Below, piece after piece: positions 26,821-36,398 of a stretch of DNA of 37,817 nucleotides. The notes under the pieces were generated by a model, which searched no databases, was not told the origin of the DNA, and saw nothing but the letters and a program-made list of their open reading frames with translations. The stretch is from contig NZ_JADKPZ010000019.1 in the NCBI RefSeq assembly GCF_016106035.1, positions 1 to 37,817 on the forward strand, given 5' to 3'. Numbering within the stretch: the first letter of the stretch is position 1; the number at the start of each line of letters is the position of its first letter. A program made the position numbers and the translations under genes. This DNA is from Arcobacter vandammei. GTDB taxonomy: Bacteria > Campylobacterota > Campylobacteria > Campylobacterales > Arcobacteraceae.

Positions 26821-27381
26821 ATGAAAAATTTTATAAAACTTGAAAAACAAAATATTAGCTTTGGAGATTGTGCAAATTGTGAATCAAATTGTTGCAAAGG
26901 CTCTTTTGGAACAGTTTTTTCACAAATTTTAAAAGAAGAATTTGAAGATGTACACAAAAACTTCCCTATATTATTTATATTTGGCTCTTTAAATTTTGTA
27001 AAACCAGTAATTTTATTATCAAATGGATTTGATTTTTGCCCTTATCTAAAAGATTTTAGATGCTCTATTTATGATAAAAGACCAAATGTATGTAAAATCT
27101 ACCCTCTAAGCCCTAATATTGATAATTTTGTCTATATAGATAACTCTTGTCCTGAGATTTTCAAAGGAGAAAATAAGCTTAATTTAAAAAGTACAATTTT
27201 AGAAAATTATCAAAAAAAATATATAGAAACTCATCTTGAGTTTGAGAAACTTATAATTGAAGATTTTGAAGAAATTTTATCTATAAAAGGTATAAAATTT
27301 TATAAATATATAGGGTATGAGGAATCAAAATATTTAGATTTTCACAAGCTTTCACTTGAAAATATAAAAAGAGTGCTATAA
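26821..27381 (+). CDS. YkgJ-family cysteine cluster protein
   Basis: A 186 aa protein with the YkgJ (zinc- or iron-chelating) cysteine pattern. C17, C20, C24 and C25 lie in DCANCESNCC; later come FCPYL, CSIYDKRPNVCKIYPL, and a further cysteine in NSCPEIF. The family is thought to bind a metal or an iron-sulfur cluster; some members act as oxidases or modify proteins, but this one cannot be assigned. It is divergent from the response regulator, with 119 bases between. I see no clear ribosome site. A hairpin at its 3' end overlaps its stop and also serves groEL. Confidence 0.8.
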   Translation: MKNFIKLEKQNISFGDCANCESNCCKGSFGTVFSQILKEEFEDVHKNFPILFIFGSLNFVKPVILLSNGFDFCPYLKDFRCSIYDKRPNVCKIYPLSPNIDNFVYIDNSCPEIFKGENKLNLKSTILENYQKKYIETHLEFEKLIIEDFEEILSIKGIKFYKYIGYEESKYLDFHKLSLENIKRVL

Positions 27382-27392
27382 GCACTCTTTTT

Positions 27393-27394
<2 letters not shown>
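27366..27394. terminator. Bidirectional terminator between ykgJ-like gene and groEL
   Basis: AAAAAGAGTGCT (27366-27377) pairs with AGCACTCTTTTT (27381-27392) around a 3-base loop. T-runs follow on both strands (seven T on plus, five on minus). It overlaps the last codons and stop of the plus-strand gene and touches the groEL stop at 27393. Confidence 0.85.
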
Positions 27395-29048
<1,654 letters not shown>

Positions 29049-29051
29049 TTA

Positions 29052-29309
29052 TTACATTACACCTAAAATATTTTCAATATTTAAAATTAAGTATTCACTA
29101 CCTTCAAGTTTAATCTCTGTTCCTCTATATTGTTCAAAGATAATAACATCTCCAACTTTTACATCTTCAACTTTACTACCAATTGCAACAACTTTTGCAC
29201 TTTGTGGCTTCTCTTTTGCATTATCTGGAATTATAATTCCACTTGCTGTTTTATTTTCTACTTCTGTTCTTTCAACTAGAACTCTTTCACCTAGTGGTTT
29301 AAAATTCAT
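29052..29309 (-). CDS. groES: 10 kDa co-chaperonin GroES
   Basis: The lid partner of GroEL. At 85 aa it is slightly shorter than the usual 94-97 aa. [12 protein letters not shown] opens it, the mobile loop is around [17 protein letters not shown], and the C-terminus is [20 protein letters not shown] lies 8 bases before the ATG. First gene of the groESL operon, with a CIRCE operator 47-73 bases upstream. Confidence 0.97.
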   Translation of the reverse strand: MNFKPLGERVLVERTEVENKTASGIIIPDNAKEKPQSAKVVAIGSKVEDVKVGDVIIFEQYRGTEIKLEGSEYLILNIENILGVM

Positions 29310-29355
29310 TTTTTTTCCTTTTTTTATAATTTAAATTTTATAATTTAACTTAAAA

Positions 29356-29382
29356 TTAGCACTTACTATTTTTAAGTGCCAA
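29356..29382 (-). promoter_or_regulatory. CIRCE element of groESL
   Basis: TTAGCACTT, nine bases, then AAGTGCCAA: an inverted repeat close to the consensus TTAGCACTC-N9-GAGTGCTAA, with one mismatch between its arms. Its position just before groES implies repression by HrcA and heat-shock control. The hrcA gene is not in this window. Confidence 0.9.
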
Positions 29383-29431
29383 ATTTTAATAAATGTTTTC
29401 TTTTTTATCTCTTAAACTTTAGTCAAATGAA

Positions 29432-30304
29432 CTAAGAGTTATATTTTTTATGTCTATTTATATAGTTTAAAAGCAACTCTTCTAAAGAGTTTTTTATATC
29501 TATATCAAAACTATTTAATGTCTCTATACATTTTTGTGCCAAAATATCAGCACTTTTTTTTGCCTCTTCAAGACCTAACAAATTTACAAAAGAGTTTTTA
29601 AAACTATCATTTTGTGTTGTTTTTCCAGCTGTTTCACTAGATTCAAGTTCATCAATAATATCATCTTGAATTTGAAAAAGGAGACCAATATCCAGCCCGA
29701 AACTATATAATTTATCTTTTAACTCATCTTCAAGTTCAACTATTGTTGCTCCCATTTTTAGACTTGTTGCTATTAATTTTGCTGTTTTATGCAAGTGTAA
29801 AAACTCTAGTTTTTCTAACTCTAGTTTTTGTTTTTCAAAATGGCAATCAATTGCTTGACCTATAATCATACCATCTATTCCACCATCACTTGAAAGTAGT
29901 TTGATTAACTCTATTTTTATATCATTATGAAGTGCTGCATTTGCTAAAAGATTAAAACTCTCAGTATTTAAAGCATCTCCAACTAAAATAGCAGTTACTT
30001 CATCATATTTTTTATGTAAAGTTGTAAATCCTCTTCTTAAATCAGCATTATCCATAGAAGGTAAATCATCATGAATTAGTGAATAAGTGTGTAAAAATTC
30101 AATTGCAAGTGCTACTTTTAAACTATTTTCAATCAAAAGTGGGTTTTTTGATTTTACAATACTCAAAAGTAGCATTGGGCGAAATCTTTTTCCACCAGCT
30201 TTTAACATATCTTGTAAAGCTGTTTCAAAATGTGGGTGAAAAGTTTTACTTTTTGGTAAATTTTCTAATAAATAGTTCTCAAATTTTTCTAAAAGTTCAT
30301 TCAT
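29432..30304 (-). CDS. ispA: Polyprenyl (farnesyl/geranylgeranyl) diphosphate synthase
   Basis: Head-to-tail prenyl transferase of 290 aa that builds C15-C20 diphosphates for isoprenoid quinones and undecaprenyl carriers. The first aspartate-rich motif is HDDLPSMDNADLRRG, with arginines after it; the second is QDDIIDE. GGKRFRPML is also present. The chain length made cannot be fixed from sequence, though the two residues between aspartates in the first motif suggest the bacterial FPP synthase type. The ATG directly follows the ybaB stop (TAGATG). It forms a series panD-ybaB-ispA. Confidence 0.9.
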   Translation of the reverse strand: MNELLEKFENYLLENLPKSKTFHPHFETALQDMLKAGGKRFRPMLLLSIVKSKNPLLIENSLKVALAIEFLHTYSLIHDDLPSMDNADLRRGFTTLHKKYDEVTAILVGDALNTESFNLLANAALHNDIKIELIKLLSSDGGIDGMIIGQAIDCHFEKQKLELEKLEFLHLHKTAKLIATSLKMGATIVELEDELKDKLYSFGLDIGLLFQIQDDIIDELESSETAGKTTQNDSFKNSFVNLLGLEEAKKSADILAQKCIETLNSFDIDIKNSLEELLLNYINRHKKYNS

Positions 30305-30625
30305 CTATTTTTGACCAAAATTCCCTAAATTTCCCATTAGGCTCATAGCCATTCTTTTTTTATTCTCTTCGCTTTGTTTGATAATATCATTCATACAAGA
30401 AATTAGTAAAATTTGTAAAGAGTCTTTATCTTCAAGAAGTGAATCATCTATTTTTAAATCAACAACTTCAGAGTTTCCATTTATTGAAATTTCAACCATT
30501 CCACCACCAGCTTTTGCAGTAAAAAGACTAGAAGCATTTTGTGCTTCTTGCTCTTTTGCCATATCTTGGAATTTATTTATCATATCTCCAAGATTTAAGT
30601 TTTTTAAATCAATTCCATCAAACAT
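30305..30625 (-). CDS. YbaB/EbfC family nucleoid-associated protein
   Basis: A 106 aa dimeric DNA-binding protein of the YbaB/EbfC family. It has an N-terminal amphipathic helix (about 10-30), then [23 protein letters not shown] with the family's glycine-rich strand pair, and a C-terminal helix. The ATG at 30625 has AGGA 7 bases upstream; the longer reading from GTG at 30631 puts that site only one base away, so it is rejected. It overlaps panD by 8 bases and abuts ispA. In many bacteria ybaB sits with recR and dnaX; here it does not. Confidence 0.85.
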   Translation of the reverse strand: MFDGIDLKNLNLGDMINKFQDMAKEQEAQNASSLFTAKAGGGMVEISINGNSEVVDLKIDDSLLEDKDSLQILLISCMNDIIKQSEENKKRMAMSLMGNLGNFGQK

Positions 30626-31001
30626 AATCACTTCCTACTAATTCATTTGTTATAAGCTCTATACTGTTTTTATCATCTACTAAAACAACTGTTGGTTTGT
30701 AGTTTTCTAGCTCTTCTTCACTGTATGTTGCATAAGCAATCACAATTATTTTATCTCCAATAGCAACTTTTCTAGCAGCTGCTCCATTTAGACACATATC
30801 TTTTTTTCCAAACTCACCTTTTATTACATAAGTTTGAAATCTTTCTCCATTATTAATATTTACAATATCAACTTTTTGTCCAACTCTCAAATTTGATGCA
30901 TTCATCAACTCTTCATCTATAGTTATTGAACCAACATAATTTAAATTTGCATCACTAACAGTTGCTCTATGAATTTTGCTGTATAACATCTCAAATGTCA
31001 T
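30618..31001 (-). CDS. panD: Aspartate 1-decarboxylase
   Basis: Pyruvoyl enzyme making beta-alanine from aspartate for pantothenate and coenzyme A. The 127 aa length is normal. Self-cleavage occurs between G24 and S25 in YVGSITID, generating the pyruvoyl group. K9, the [12 protein letters not shown] opening and NGAAAR (substrate-binding) are present. AAAGGAA lies 8 bases before the ATG. First gene of the panD-ybaB-ispA series, divergent to the cyclophilin. Confidence 0.95.
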   Translation of the reverse strand: MTFEMLYSKIHRATVSDANLNYVGSITIDEELMNASNLRVGQKVDIVNINNGERFQTYVIKGEFGKKDMCLNGAAARKVAIGDKIIVIAYATYSEEELENYKPTVVLVDDKNSIELITNELVGSDYV

Positions 31002-31032
31002 TTATAAATTCCTTTATTAATTTTTCAAAGCT

Positions 31033-31038
31033 ATTATA
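31033..31038 (-). promoter_or_regulatory. Candidate -10 element for panD
   Basis: A perfect TATAAT on the minus strand, 31 bases before the panD ATG, in the 78-base divergent gap. A possible plus-strand -10 for the cyclophilin (TATAAA) lies at about 31053. Confidence 0.5.
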
Positions 31039-31079
31039 CTATACTAATTTATTATAAAACTAAATTAAAAGGAATTGTT

Positions 31080-31628
31080 ATGAGAAAAATATTATTTATA
31101 TTTTTATCTTTTGCACTTTTTGTTTTTGCAAATGAAAATATAGAGAAAAACCCAATTGCACTATTTGATACAAATATGGGTAGTTTCAAAATAGAGTTAA
31201 AACCAAAAATGGCTCCAAAAGCTGTTGAAAACTTTATAGCTTTATCAAAAAAGGGTTACTACAATGGTCTTATTTTTCATAGAGTTATCAAAAACTTTAT
31301 GATTCAAGGTGGAGATCCAACAGGAACTGGTGCTGGAGGAGAATCTATTTGGGGAACTACTTTTGAAGATGAGTTTTCACCAAATGCAGTTTTTGATAAA
31401 CCTTTTATTTTAGCTATGGCAAATAAGGGGAAGAATACAAATGGAAGTCAATTTTTTATTACAACTGCTCCTACTTATTGGCTAAATGGTATGCACACTA
31501 TTTTTGGCTATGTAATTGAAGGAACAAATATTGTAAAAGATATTGAAAATGTACAAACTGCTGGAAGATATGGTGCTGACAAACCATTAAATGACATAGT
31601 TATAAATAAAATAACAATTGAAGAGTAA
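31080..31628 (+). CDS. Secreted cyclophilin-type peptidyl-prolyl isomerase
   Basis: A 182 aa protein with an N-terminal signal sequence (about 1-17, FALFVFA then NE), so it is probably periplasmic. The cyclophilin domain follows with FHRVIKNFMIQGGDPTGTG, the SQFFITTAP loop, and WLNGMHTIFGYV. These hold the arginine, glutamine and tryptophan of the active site. It speeds proline isomerisation during folding of exported proteins. AAGGA is 6 bases before the ATG. A perfect palindrome overlaps its last codons. Confidence 0.92.
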   Translation: MRKILFIFLSFALFVFANENIEKNPIALFDTNMGSFKIELKPKMAPKAVENFIALSKKGYYNGLIFHRVIKNFMIQGGDPTGTGAGGESIWGTTFEDEFSPNAVFDKPFILAMANKGKNTNGSQFFITTAPTYWLNGMHTIFGYVIEGTNIVKDIENVQTAGRYGADKPLNDIVINKITIEE

Positions 31629-31643
31629 ATTTACTCTTCAATT
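31616..31643. terminator. Palindrome between convergent cyclophilin and REC-PAS genes
   Basis: AATTGAAGAGTAAA and its perfect complement (31616-31643) form a 14-bp hairpin with no loop spacer, encoding the C-terminal codons of the cyclophilin and the stop of the minus-strand gene. On the plus strand a TTTTTT run follows five bases after the hairpin. Confidence 0.55.
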
Positions 31644-32834
31644 AAAAATTTTTTCAATAATAGCTGGTTCAACATTTGCTATTATTGATTTTTCTAAAAT
31701 CTCTAGTTTTTGACTTTCTAGTTTTGATCTTTGTTCCCAATACTCTAATTTTTCTTTTAAAACTTCACTAGAATCACTATTATCAATCATATTTTTTAAT
31801 CTTGATATTTCATTTTCAAAAGCTTCTACTCGCTCTATTAAAGCTTTATTCTCTTGTTTTAAATTATCAATTTCAGAACTATCATTTTTTTTAGAGTTAT
31901 TTTGAGCTTTGAAAAGGTTTAACTCTTTTTTAGTATCTTCTAATTCTTGTTTTAATTCTCTAAAGAGTTGTTCTTGCTCTAAACATTGCTCTTTTGTTTT
32001 TTGAAGATTTAAACTTTTCTCTTTGATTAAAGCTAATTGCATCTGTCGTTTTAACTCTTGCTCTTTTGTTGTATCAGAGGCAACTAAAATTACACCTTGC
32101 ATATTTAAGTTCTCATCTAAATCTGGGATAATATTACTTTTAGTATCCAAAGAAGTTTCGTCTTTTCTTTTTATCTTTAGATTTCCTTCCCAAGACTCTT
32201 TATTTTCCAACTTCAAATAAATATCAGCAAATAGTTTTTTAGCAGAAATATTATGTTTTAAATCACTTAATTCCATTCCAATTAAAACATCTTTTTTATA
32301 ACCTAAAGTTTTACAAAAAAGCTTATTTGCATAAGTTATTTTAAAATTATTATCAAGTTTTAAAAGTAAATTATATGAATCTAAAATATTTCTAAATTTT
32401 ATTAACTCTTCTCTTTGTTGTTGCAAAACTCTTTCTAATTCAAGATTTTTTGCAATATCTTCAATATAAAAAAGAAGTTTCTTTATATCAAGAGGCTTTA
32501 CTACATACTCTTTTACTCTTAATTTTATAGCTTCAATCAAAAAATCAATATCAGAGTGAGCAGTTGCAAAAATAACTGGAACATTATCTTTTATCTCTCT
32601 TATTTTTGTAACCATATCTATACCATTTAAAAGTGGCATATTAATATCACTTAAAATAATATCTATCTCATCTTGATTTGTAAGATAGGTTATAAGTCCT
32701 TGTTTACCGTCTTTTGCAACTAATACCGATTTAAAAAAATTCTCTAGCAAAGATGATAATTCAGTTCTTATAACATCATCATCTTCTACATATAAAAGAG
32801 TATATTTTTTAAGAAGTTCGCTATTTATATTCAT
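31638..32834 (-). CDS. REC-PAS-coiled-coil response regulator
   Basis: A 398 aa protein with no recognisable output domain. The receiver (about 10-130) has an acidic cluster at 18-20 and phospho-acceptor D63 in LSDINMP, and a KP pair near 116. A PAS domain (about 150-265) follows, with YANKLFCKTLGY and the GVILVASDTTKEQE C-cap. The rest (about 270-390) is a charged coiled coil. It follows cheW by 5 bases, so a chemotaxis or array-linked signalling role is plausible. It lacks a kinase, a GGDEF or a DNA-binding domain. The ribosome site is weak. Confidence 0.85.
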   Translation of the reverse strand: MNINSELLKKYTLLYVEDDDVIRTELSSLLENFFKSVLVAKDGKQGLITYLTNQDEIDIILSDINMPLLNGIDMVTKIREIKDNVPVIFATAHSDIDFLIEAIKLRVKEYVVKPLDIKKLLFYIEDIAKNLELERVLQQQREELIKFRNILDSYNLLLKLDNNFKITYANKLFCKTLGYKKDVLIGMELSDLKHNISAKKLFADIYLKLENKESWEGNLKIKRKDETSLDTKSNIIPDLDENLNMQGVILVASDTTKEQELKRQMQLALIKEKSLNLQKTKEQCLEQEQLFRELKQELEDTKKELNLFKAQNNSKKNDSSEIDNLKQENKALIERVEAFENEISRLKNMIDNSDSSEVLKEKLEYWEQRSKLESQKLEILEKSIIANVEPAIIEKIFN

Positions 32835-32839
32835 AAAAA

Positions 32840-33319
32840 CTAATCTTCTAATTCACTTTTTGCAACAACTTTTTCAATATCCATAATTACAAGCATCTGA
32901 TTATTGTCAAGTCTTATAAAACCTTTTAAATATTTTGCTGGAATTCCTGAACCCATCTCAGAAACAGCTGCTAAAAGTCCAGTATCAAGTTTTTGAACAT
33001 CATCTACTTTATCTACAACTATTCCTATCATTCTTTTATCTTCAGTTAAAACTGTAATAATTGTCGTACTTTCATTGTAAACAATATCACCTGTATGAAA
33101 TTTAATTCTAATATCCAAAATAGGAACAACTTCACCTCTTGAATTTATCAGCCCTTTTACCCAATTTTCAGTATTTGGTAAAGTTGTAATATTATCAGGA
33201 TAAGTTAAAATCTCTTTAATCTTTGGAAGTTCTATTGCATACTTCATCTTCCCTAATTCAAAAGTCATAAATTCAGTAATACTAGATGAATTTATCTCTT
33301 TAGTATCTCTATTTTCCAT
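32840..33319 (-). CDS. cheW: CheW chemotaxis adaptor
   Basis: A 159 aa single-domain adaptor that links chemoreceptors to the CheA kinase in arrays. The CheW fold is recognisable: EFMTFELGKMKYAI with the first strand, the VKGLINSRGEVVPILD block, and VVDKVDDV. GMKIRL-like residues are kept near the end. AAAGGAAC lies 5-7 bases before the ATG. It is the first gene of a two-gene unit with the REC-PAS protein. No cheA or methyl-accepting protein is in the window, so it is separated from any main chemotaxis operon. Confidence 0.93.
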   Translation of the reverse strand: MENRDTKEINSSSITEFMTFELGKMKYAIELPKIKEILTYPDNITTLPNTENWVKGLINSRGEVVPILDIRIKFHTGDIVYNESTTIITVLTEDKRMIGIVVDKVDDVQKLDTGLLAAVSEMGSGIPAKYLKGFIRLDNNQMLVIMDIEKVVAKSELED

Positions 33320-33375
33320 AATGTTCCTTTTTTAAAGCATATTTTTCTCTATTTTATCAAGAGTAAACTTAAACT

Positions 33376-34563
33376 CTATTTTTGTTTTTTTAAACTTATT
33401 ATTTTACAATTTGCAATAGTTTTTGAAGATTGAAGCTCTATAATATCATCTATTCTCAAGCTATCTAAATCGATTATTTTATTCTCTTTTGATAACTGAA
33501 CAAAGCCAATTTTATCTCTATTTCTTGGATTATTTAGAATATAGTTTTGTTTTGTACTATCAACTATATTTTGAAATATCTCGATTTTTTGAGAAATTGT
33601 TCTAGTAAAACTATCTCTTAAAAGCTTAATTTGACTCTCAATGAAATTAAATTTTGACTCAATAGAGTTTTGTTTATATAATTTTTTCATAGAATCTAGT
33701 TCATTTTCTTTCATAAGAAAATTATTTTTTAATCTGTTTTCAAACTCACTCATAAAAGATGCCAAATATAAAAGATGTTCATTTTTATCTGGAAGTGCAA
33801 TTTCCATGGCATTCGAAGGAGTTGCAGCTCTACAATCTGCTACAAAATCGCTTATTAAAATATCTGTTTCATGTCCAACTGCTGAAATTATAGGAGTTTT
33901 AGCTTCAAAAATAGCATTTGCTACAACTTCACTATTAAATGCCCATAAATCTTCAATACTTCCCCCACCTCTTCCAATAATCATAATATCACAAGCTAAA
34001 CTATCTGCAAATTTTATACTACTTGCAATATCTTCAATGCTCTGTTCACCTTGAACTAAAGTTGGAATTAAAATAAGTTCACACAAACTCCACCTAGAAC
34101 CTGCAACTTTTTTCATATCTTCAATGGCTGCTCCTGTTGGGCTTGTAACTATTGCTATTCTTTTTGGATATTTTGGAAGCGATTTTTTGATATTTTGCTC
34201 AAAATATCCTTTTGCTTGAAGTTTTGTTTTAAGTTGTTCAAAAGCTAAAGCCAAACTTCCTATACCATCTGGTTCTATTTTTGTACAAAGAAGCTGATAA
34301 TTTCCTCTTGGAACATAAACTGTAATATTCGCTGTTACTTGTACCTTTTGTCCATTTTCTAACTCAAATTTTAAATATTTTGTATTTCCTTTAAACATAA
34401 CACAAGATATTGTAGAACTCTCATCTTTGATTGAAAAATATATATGACCTGAGCCATGAATTGTAAGGTTTGAAATCTCTCCTGAAACTACTACTTGCAT
34501 AAAAGTTGTCTCTAAAAGAGATTTTATTTGAGTATTTAAAGTACTTACACTAATTGCATTCAT
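33376..34563 (-). CDS. xseA: Exodeoxyribonuclease VII large subunit
   Basis: The 395 aa catalytic subunit of exonuclease VII, which digests single-stranded DNA from both ends. An N-terminal OB-fold (about 1-100) is followed by the core with TSPTGAAIEDM, GRGGGSIEDLWAFN, and SAVGHETDILISDFVAD. The C-terminal half is a long helical region. No xseB lies next to it; the small gene two loci upstream is not XseB. The ATG directly abuts the ubiE stop (TAAATG). Slightly short compared with about 450 aa in E. coli. Confidence 0.94.
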   Translation of the reverse strand: MNAISVSTLNTQIKSLLETTFMQVVVSGEISNLTIHGSGHIYFSIKDESSTISCVMFKGNTKYLKFELENGQKVQVTANITVYVPRGNYQLLCTKIEPDGIGSLALAFEQLKTKLQAKGYFEQNIKKSLPKYPKRIAIVTSPTGAAIEDMKKVAGSRWSLCELILIPTLVQGEQSIEDIASSIKFADSLACDIMIIGRGGGSIEDLWAFNSEVVANAIFEAKTPIISAVGHETDILISDFVADCRAATPSNAMEIALPDKNEHLLYLASFMSEFENRLKNNFLMKENELDSMKKLYKQNSIESKFNFIESQIKLLRDSFTRTISQKIEIFQNIVDSTKQNYILNNPRNRDKIGFVQLSKENKIIDLDSLRIDDIIELQSSKTIANCKIISLKKQK

Positions 34564-35274
34564 TTATAGTTTTTTTGCAATTATTAGTGTTGAAATTTTC
34601 ATTGAAAATGCTTTTGTATAAACTATTTCAAAACCAGCATTTTCAAGCTCTTTACAAAGATTTTCAGTTGTTAAAAACTCATCTATACTATCAGGTAAAT
34701 ATCTATAAGCTTCTTTATTTTTTGATATTATTCCACCAATAAAAGGTAAAATTTTATCCATATAAAATGCTGTTAAATGGTCTAGTAAACTCTCTTTTTT
34801 ATTTTTTGTAAATTCAGAAATTACAACTAATCCACCTTGTTTTAGGACTCTTGCAAACTCAAAAAAAGCCTCTTGCCTTTGAACTACATTTCTAATCCCA
34901 TACGAAATTGATACTATATCTGAACTACTATTCTCAAGCGGCATAGAAGTTGCAAAGGCTTCAATAAACTCAACTTCTGGAAGCTTTTTCTTTCCAACCT
35001 CCATCATTCCAACACTAGGATCAATACCAACAATATTTTTCAAAGTTATACTCTTTTTCTTTGCATTTTGTTTCCAAAAAAGAATCATATCGCCTGTTCC
35101 ACAAGCAACATCAACTATTTTTTCTATTGTCTTTTGACCATAAATTTCAAAAGTTTTACTACAAGCCTTATCTCTCCAACTTTTATCGATTCCCATAGAT
35201 AGCACTCTATTTGCTGTATCATAAGTTGGTGCTATATTATTAAACATTGATACTATTTTTTCTTGTTTTTCCAA
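34564..35274 (-). CDS. ubiE: Demethylmenaquinone/ubiquinone methyltransferase UbiE (MenG)
   Basis: Class-I SAM methyltransferase of quinone biosynthesis, in this phylum most likely for menaquinone. The 236 aa protein has FNNIAPTYDTANRVLSMG near the N-terminus, motif I VDVACGTGDM, VGIDPSVGM, the ISYGIRNV segment and EFTKNK. The start reads TTG at 35274, with AGGA 6 bases before it; no better ATG is nearby. Directly followed by xseA. The gap to the small membrane-anchored protein upstream is 12 bases. Confidence 0.92.
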   Translation of the reverse strand: MEKQEKIVSMFNNIAPTYDTANRVLSMGIDKSWRDKACSKTFEIYGQKTIEKIVDVACGTGDMILFWKQNAKKKSITLKNIVGIDPSVGMMEVGKKKLPEVEFIEAFATSMPLENSSSDIVSISYGIRNVVQRQEAFFEFARVLKQGGLVVISEFTKNKKESLLDHLTAFYMDKILPFIGGIISKNKEAYRYLPDSIDEFLTTENLCKELENAGFEIVYTKAFSMKISTLIIAKKL

Positions 35275-35286
35275 TTTTTGTCCTAT

Positions 35287-35535
35287 TTATATAAGATATT
35301 TACCTATTAAAATACCAAATATAAGCCCAATATTCAATGCAATTGCTATATTCATAATAGATAATTTTTTATCTGAATTTGGTATTTTATTTAATATTTT
35401 TTCTTGTTCATTTAAAGTTTTTTCAAAATTGTTTGTTGCACTTTCAATATTTGTTAGAGTCTTTTTTAAAGCAATTTCACTAAATTCCATTCGTTCAACA
35501 AGCTCTTTTGCCTGTTTGAAACTCATATCACTCAT
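35287..35535 (-). CDS. Small membrane-anchored coiled-coil protein
   Basis: I do not recognise this 82 aa protein. Residues about 5-55 are charged and helical with coiled-coil-like spacing. Residues 59-80 form a single hydrophobic segment with glycines at the C-terminus, so it looks like a tail-anchored protein. Its start overlaps the stop of the ParA/MinD-like ATPase by four bases (ATGA), suggesting it is that protein's partner or membrane tether. The ribosome site is weak. It is not the small subunit of exonuclease VII. Confidence 0.7.
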   Translation of the reverse strand: MSDMSFKQAKELVERMEFSEIALKKTLTNIESATNNFEKTLNEQEKILNKIPNSDKKLSIMNIAIALNIGLIFGILIGKYLI

Positions 35536-36323
35536 TTTTTAATCTCTATCCATCTATCTAAATCACAAAAAATTCTATTTAAGGTGTGAATTACATAATC
35601 CTTTGCTTCAGTTTGAATTCTTCTAAAAAATAGATATTTTCTAGCAGCTTCAATGTCTCCTAGCTCTTTTGCTTCAATAGCTTTTTTAGCAAAATCTGTA
35701 TTATTATATGCCATTTCCCAAACTGTACTACCCAAATATCTACTCATTGTAATAATCTTGTCATTTTTTACAGGGAAATATTTTGGACTTTTTAAGAAGT
35801 CACAAATAACAGAGTTTGAATCAAGATATTTATGTCCAAAAAAGTTTATAAACTGTTCATTATAATAATCTTCTTCCATAGAAATAGCTCGTGTAAGTGC
35901 AAAAATCATATTATCTTCTGGATTTTTCTCAATTTTTCGAATTTTTTTCATAGTTGCAATTGCATTTTTTCCATCTAGTTCCCCATCACCTAAAGGAATA
36001 ATCCACTTAACATTCCCAAAACTTCCAACTTTTTTTATCTCATCAAGTACTAAACTTGAAGTTTTATTTCCACCAACATCAACTATTACCTCATGATTAT
36101 CATCCATTAAAATAAGCTCATCTAAATCTGTTATTTTATTAGTTCCTAGCATTCTTTTATCTACAATTTCTGTTCTTGTAAATGACCTAGAATCATTATT
36201 TTCATCATCAATTTCAATATAAGTAATTTTCTTTCCATGCTTTTTGTATAAATATGGTGCAATAACTTGCATAGCAACTGTGGATTTTCCAACACCACCT
36301 TTTGTTTGAGGAATTATAATCAT
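35532..36323 (-). CDS. ParA/MinD-like ATPase
   Basis: A 263 aa P-loop ATPase of the ParA/MinD type. The deviant Walker A is KGGVGKST (8-15) with the signature lysine K8. IEIDDENND follows where ParA proteins have the switch-I aspartate, and Walker B is VIVDVGG (79-85) with D82. The C-terminal half is not typical of ParA. Proteins that place plasmids, chromosomes, or membrane complexes share this fold. No ParB or par site is seen. The ATG at 36323 has AAAGG 8 bases upstream; a TTG one codon earlier is rejected. Coupled to the small membrane-anchored gene. Confidence 0.8.
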   Translation of the reverse strand: MIIIPQTKGGVGKSTVAMQVIAPYLYKKHGKKITYIEIDDENNDSRSFTRTEIVDKRMLGTNKITDLDELILMDDNHEVIVDVGGNKTSSLVLDEIKKVGSFGNVKWIIPLGDGELDGKNAIATMKKIRKIEKNPEDNMIFALTRAISMEEDYYNEQFINFFGHKYLDSNSVICDFLKSPKYFPVKNDKIITMSRYLGSTVWEMAYNNTDFAKKAIEAKELGDIEAARKYLFFRRIQTEAKDYVIHTLNRIFCDLDRWIEIKK

Positions 36324-36398
36324 CAATTAAACCTTTTTGACTTTAAACTGTAAAAGCTTCATTCTATCAAAAGTAATATTAATTTATAAAATATTTCT

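Noticed and set aside
35287-35535. Small subunit of exonuclease VII (XseB) next to xseA
   Set aside because: The protein has a C-terminal membrane segment and lacks the XseB motif; ubiE separates it from xseA.
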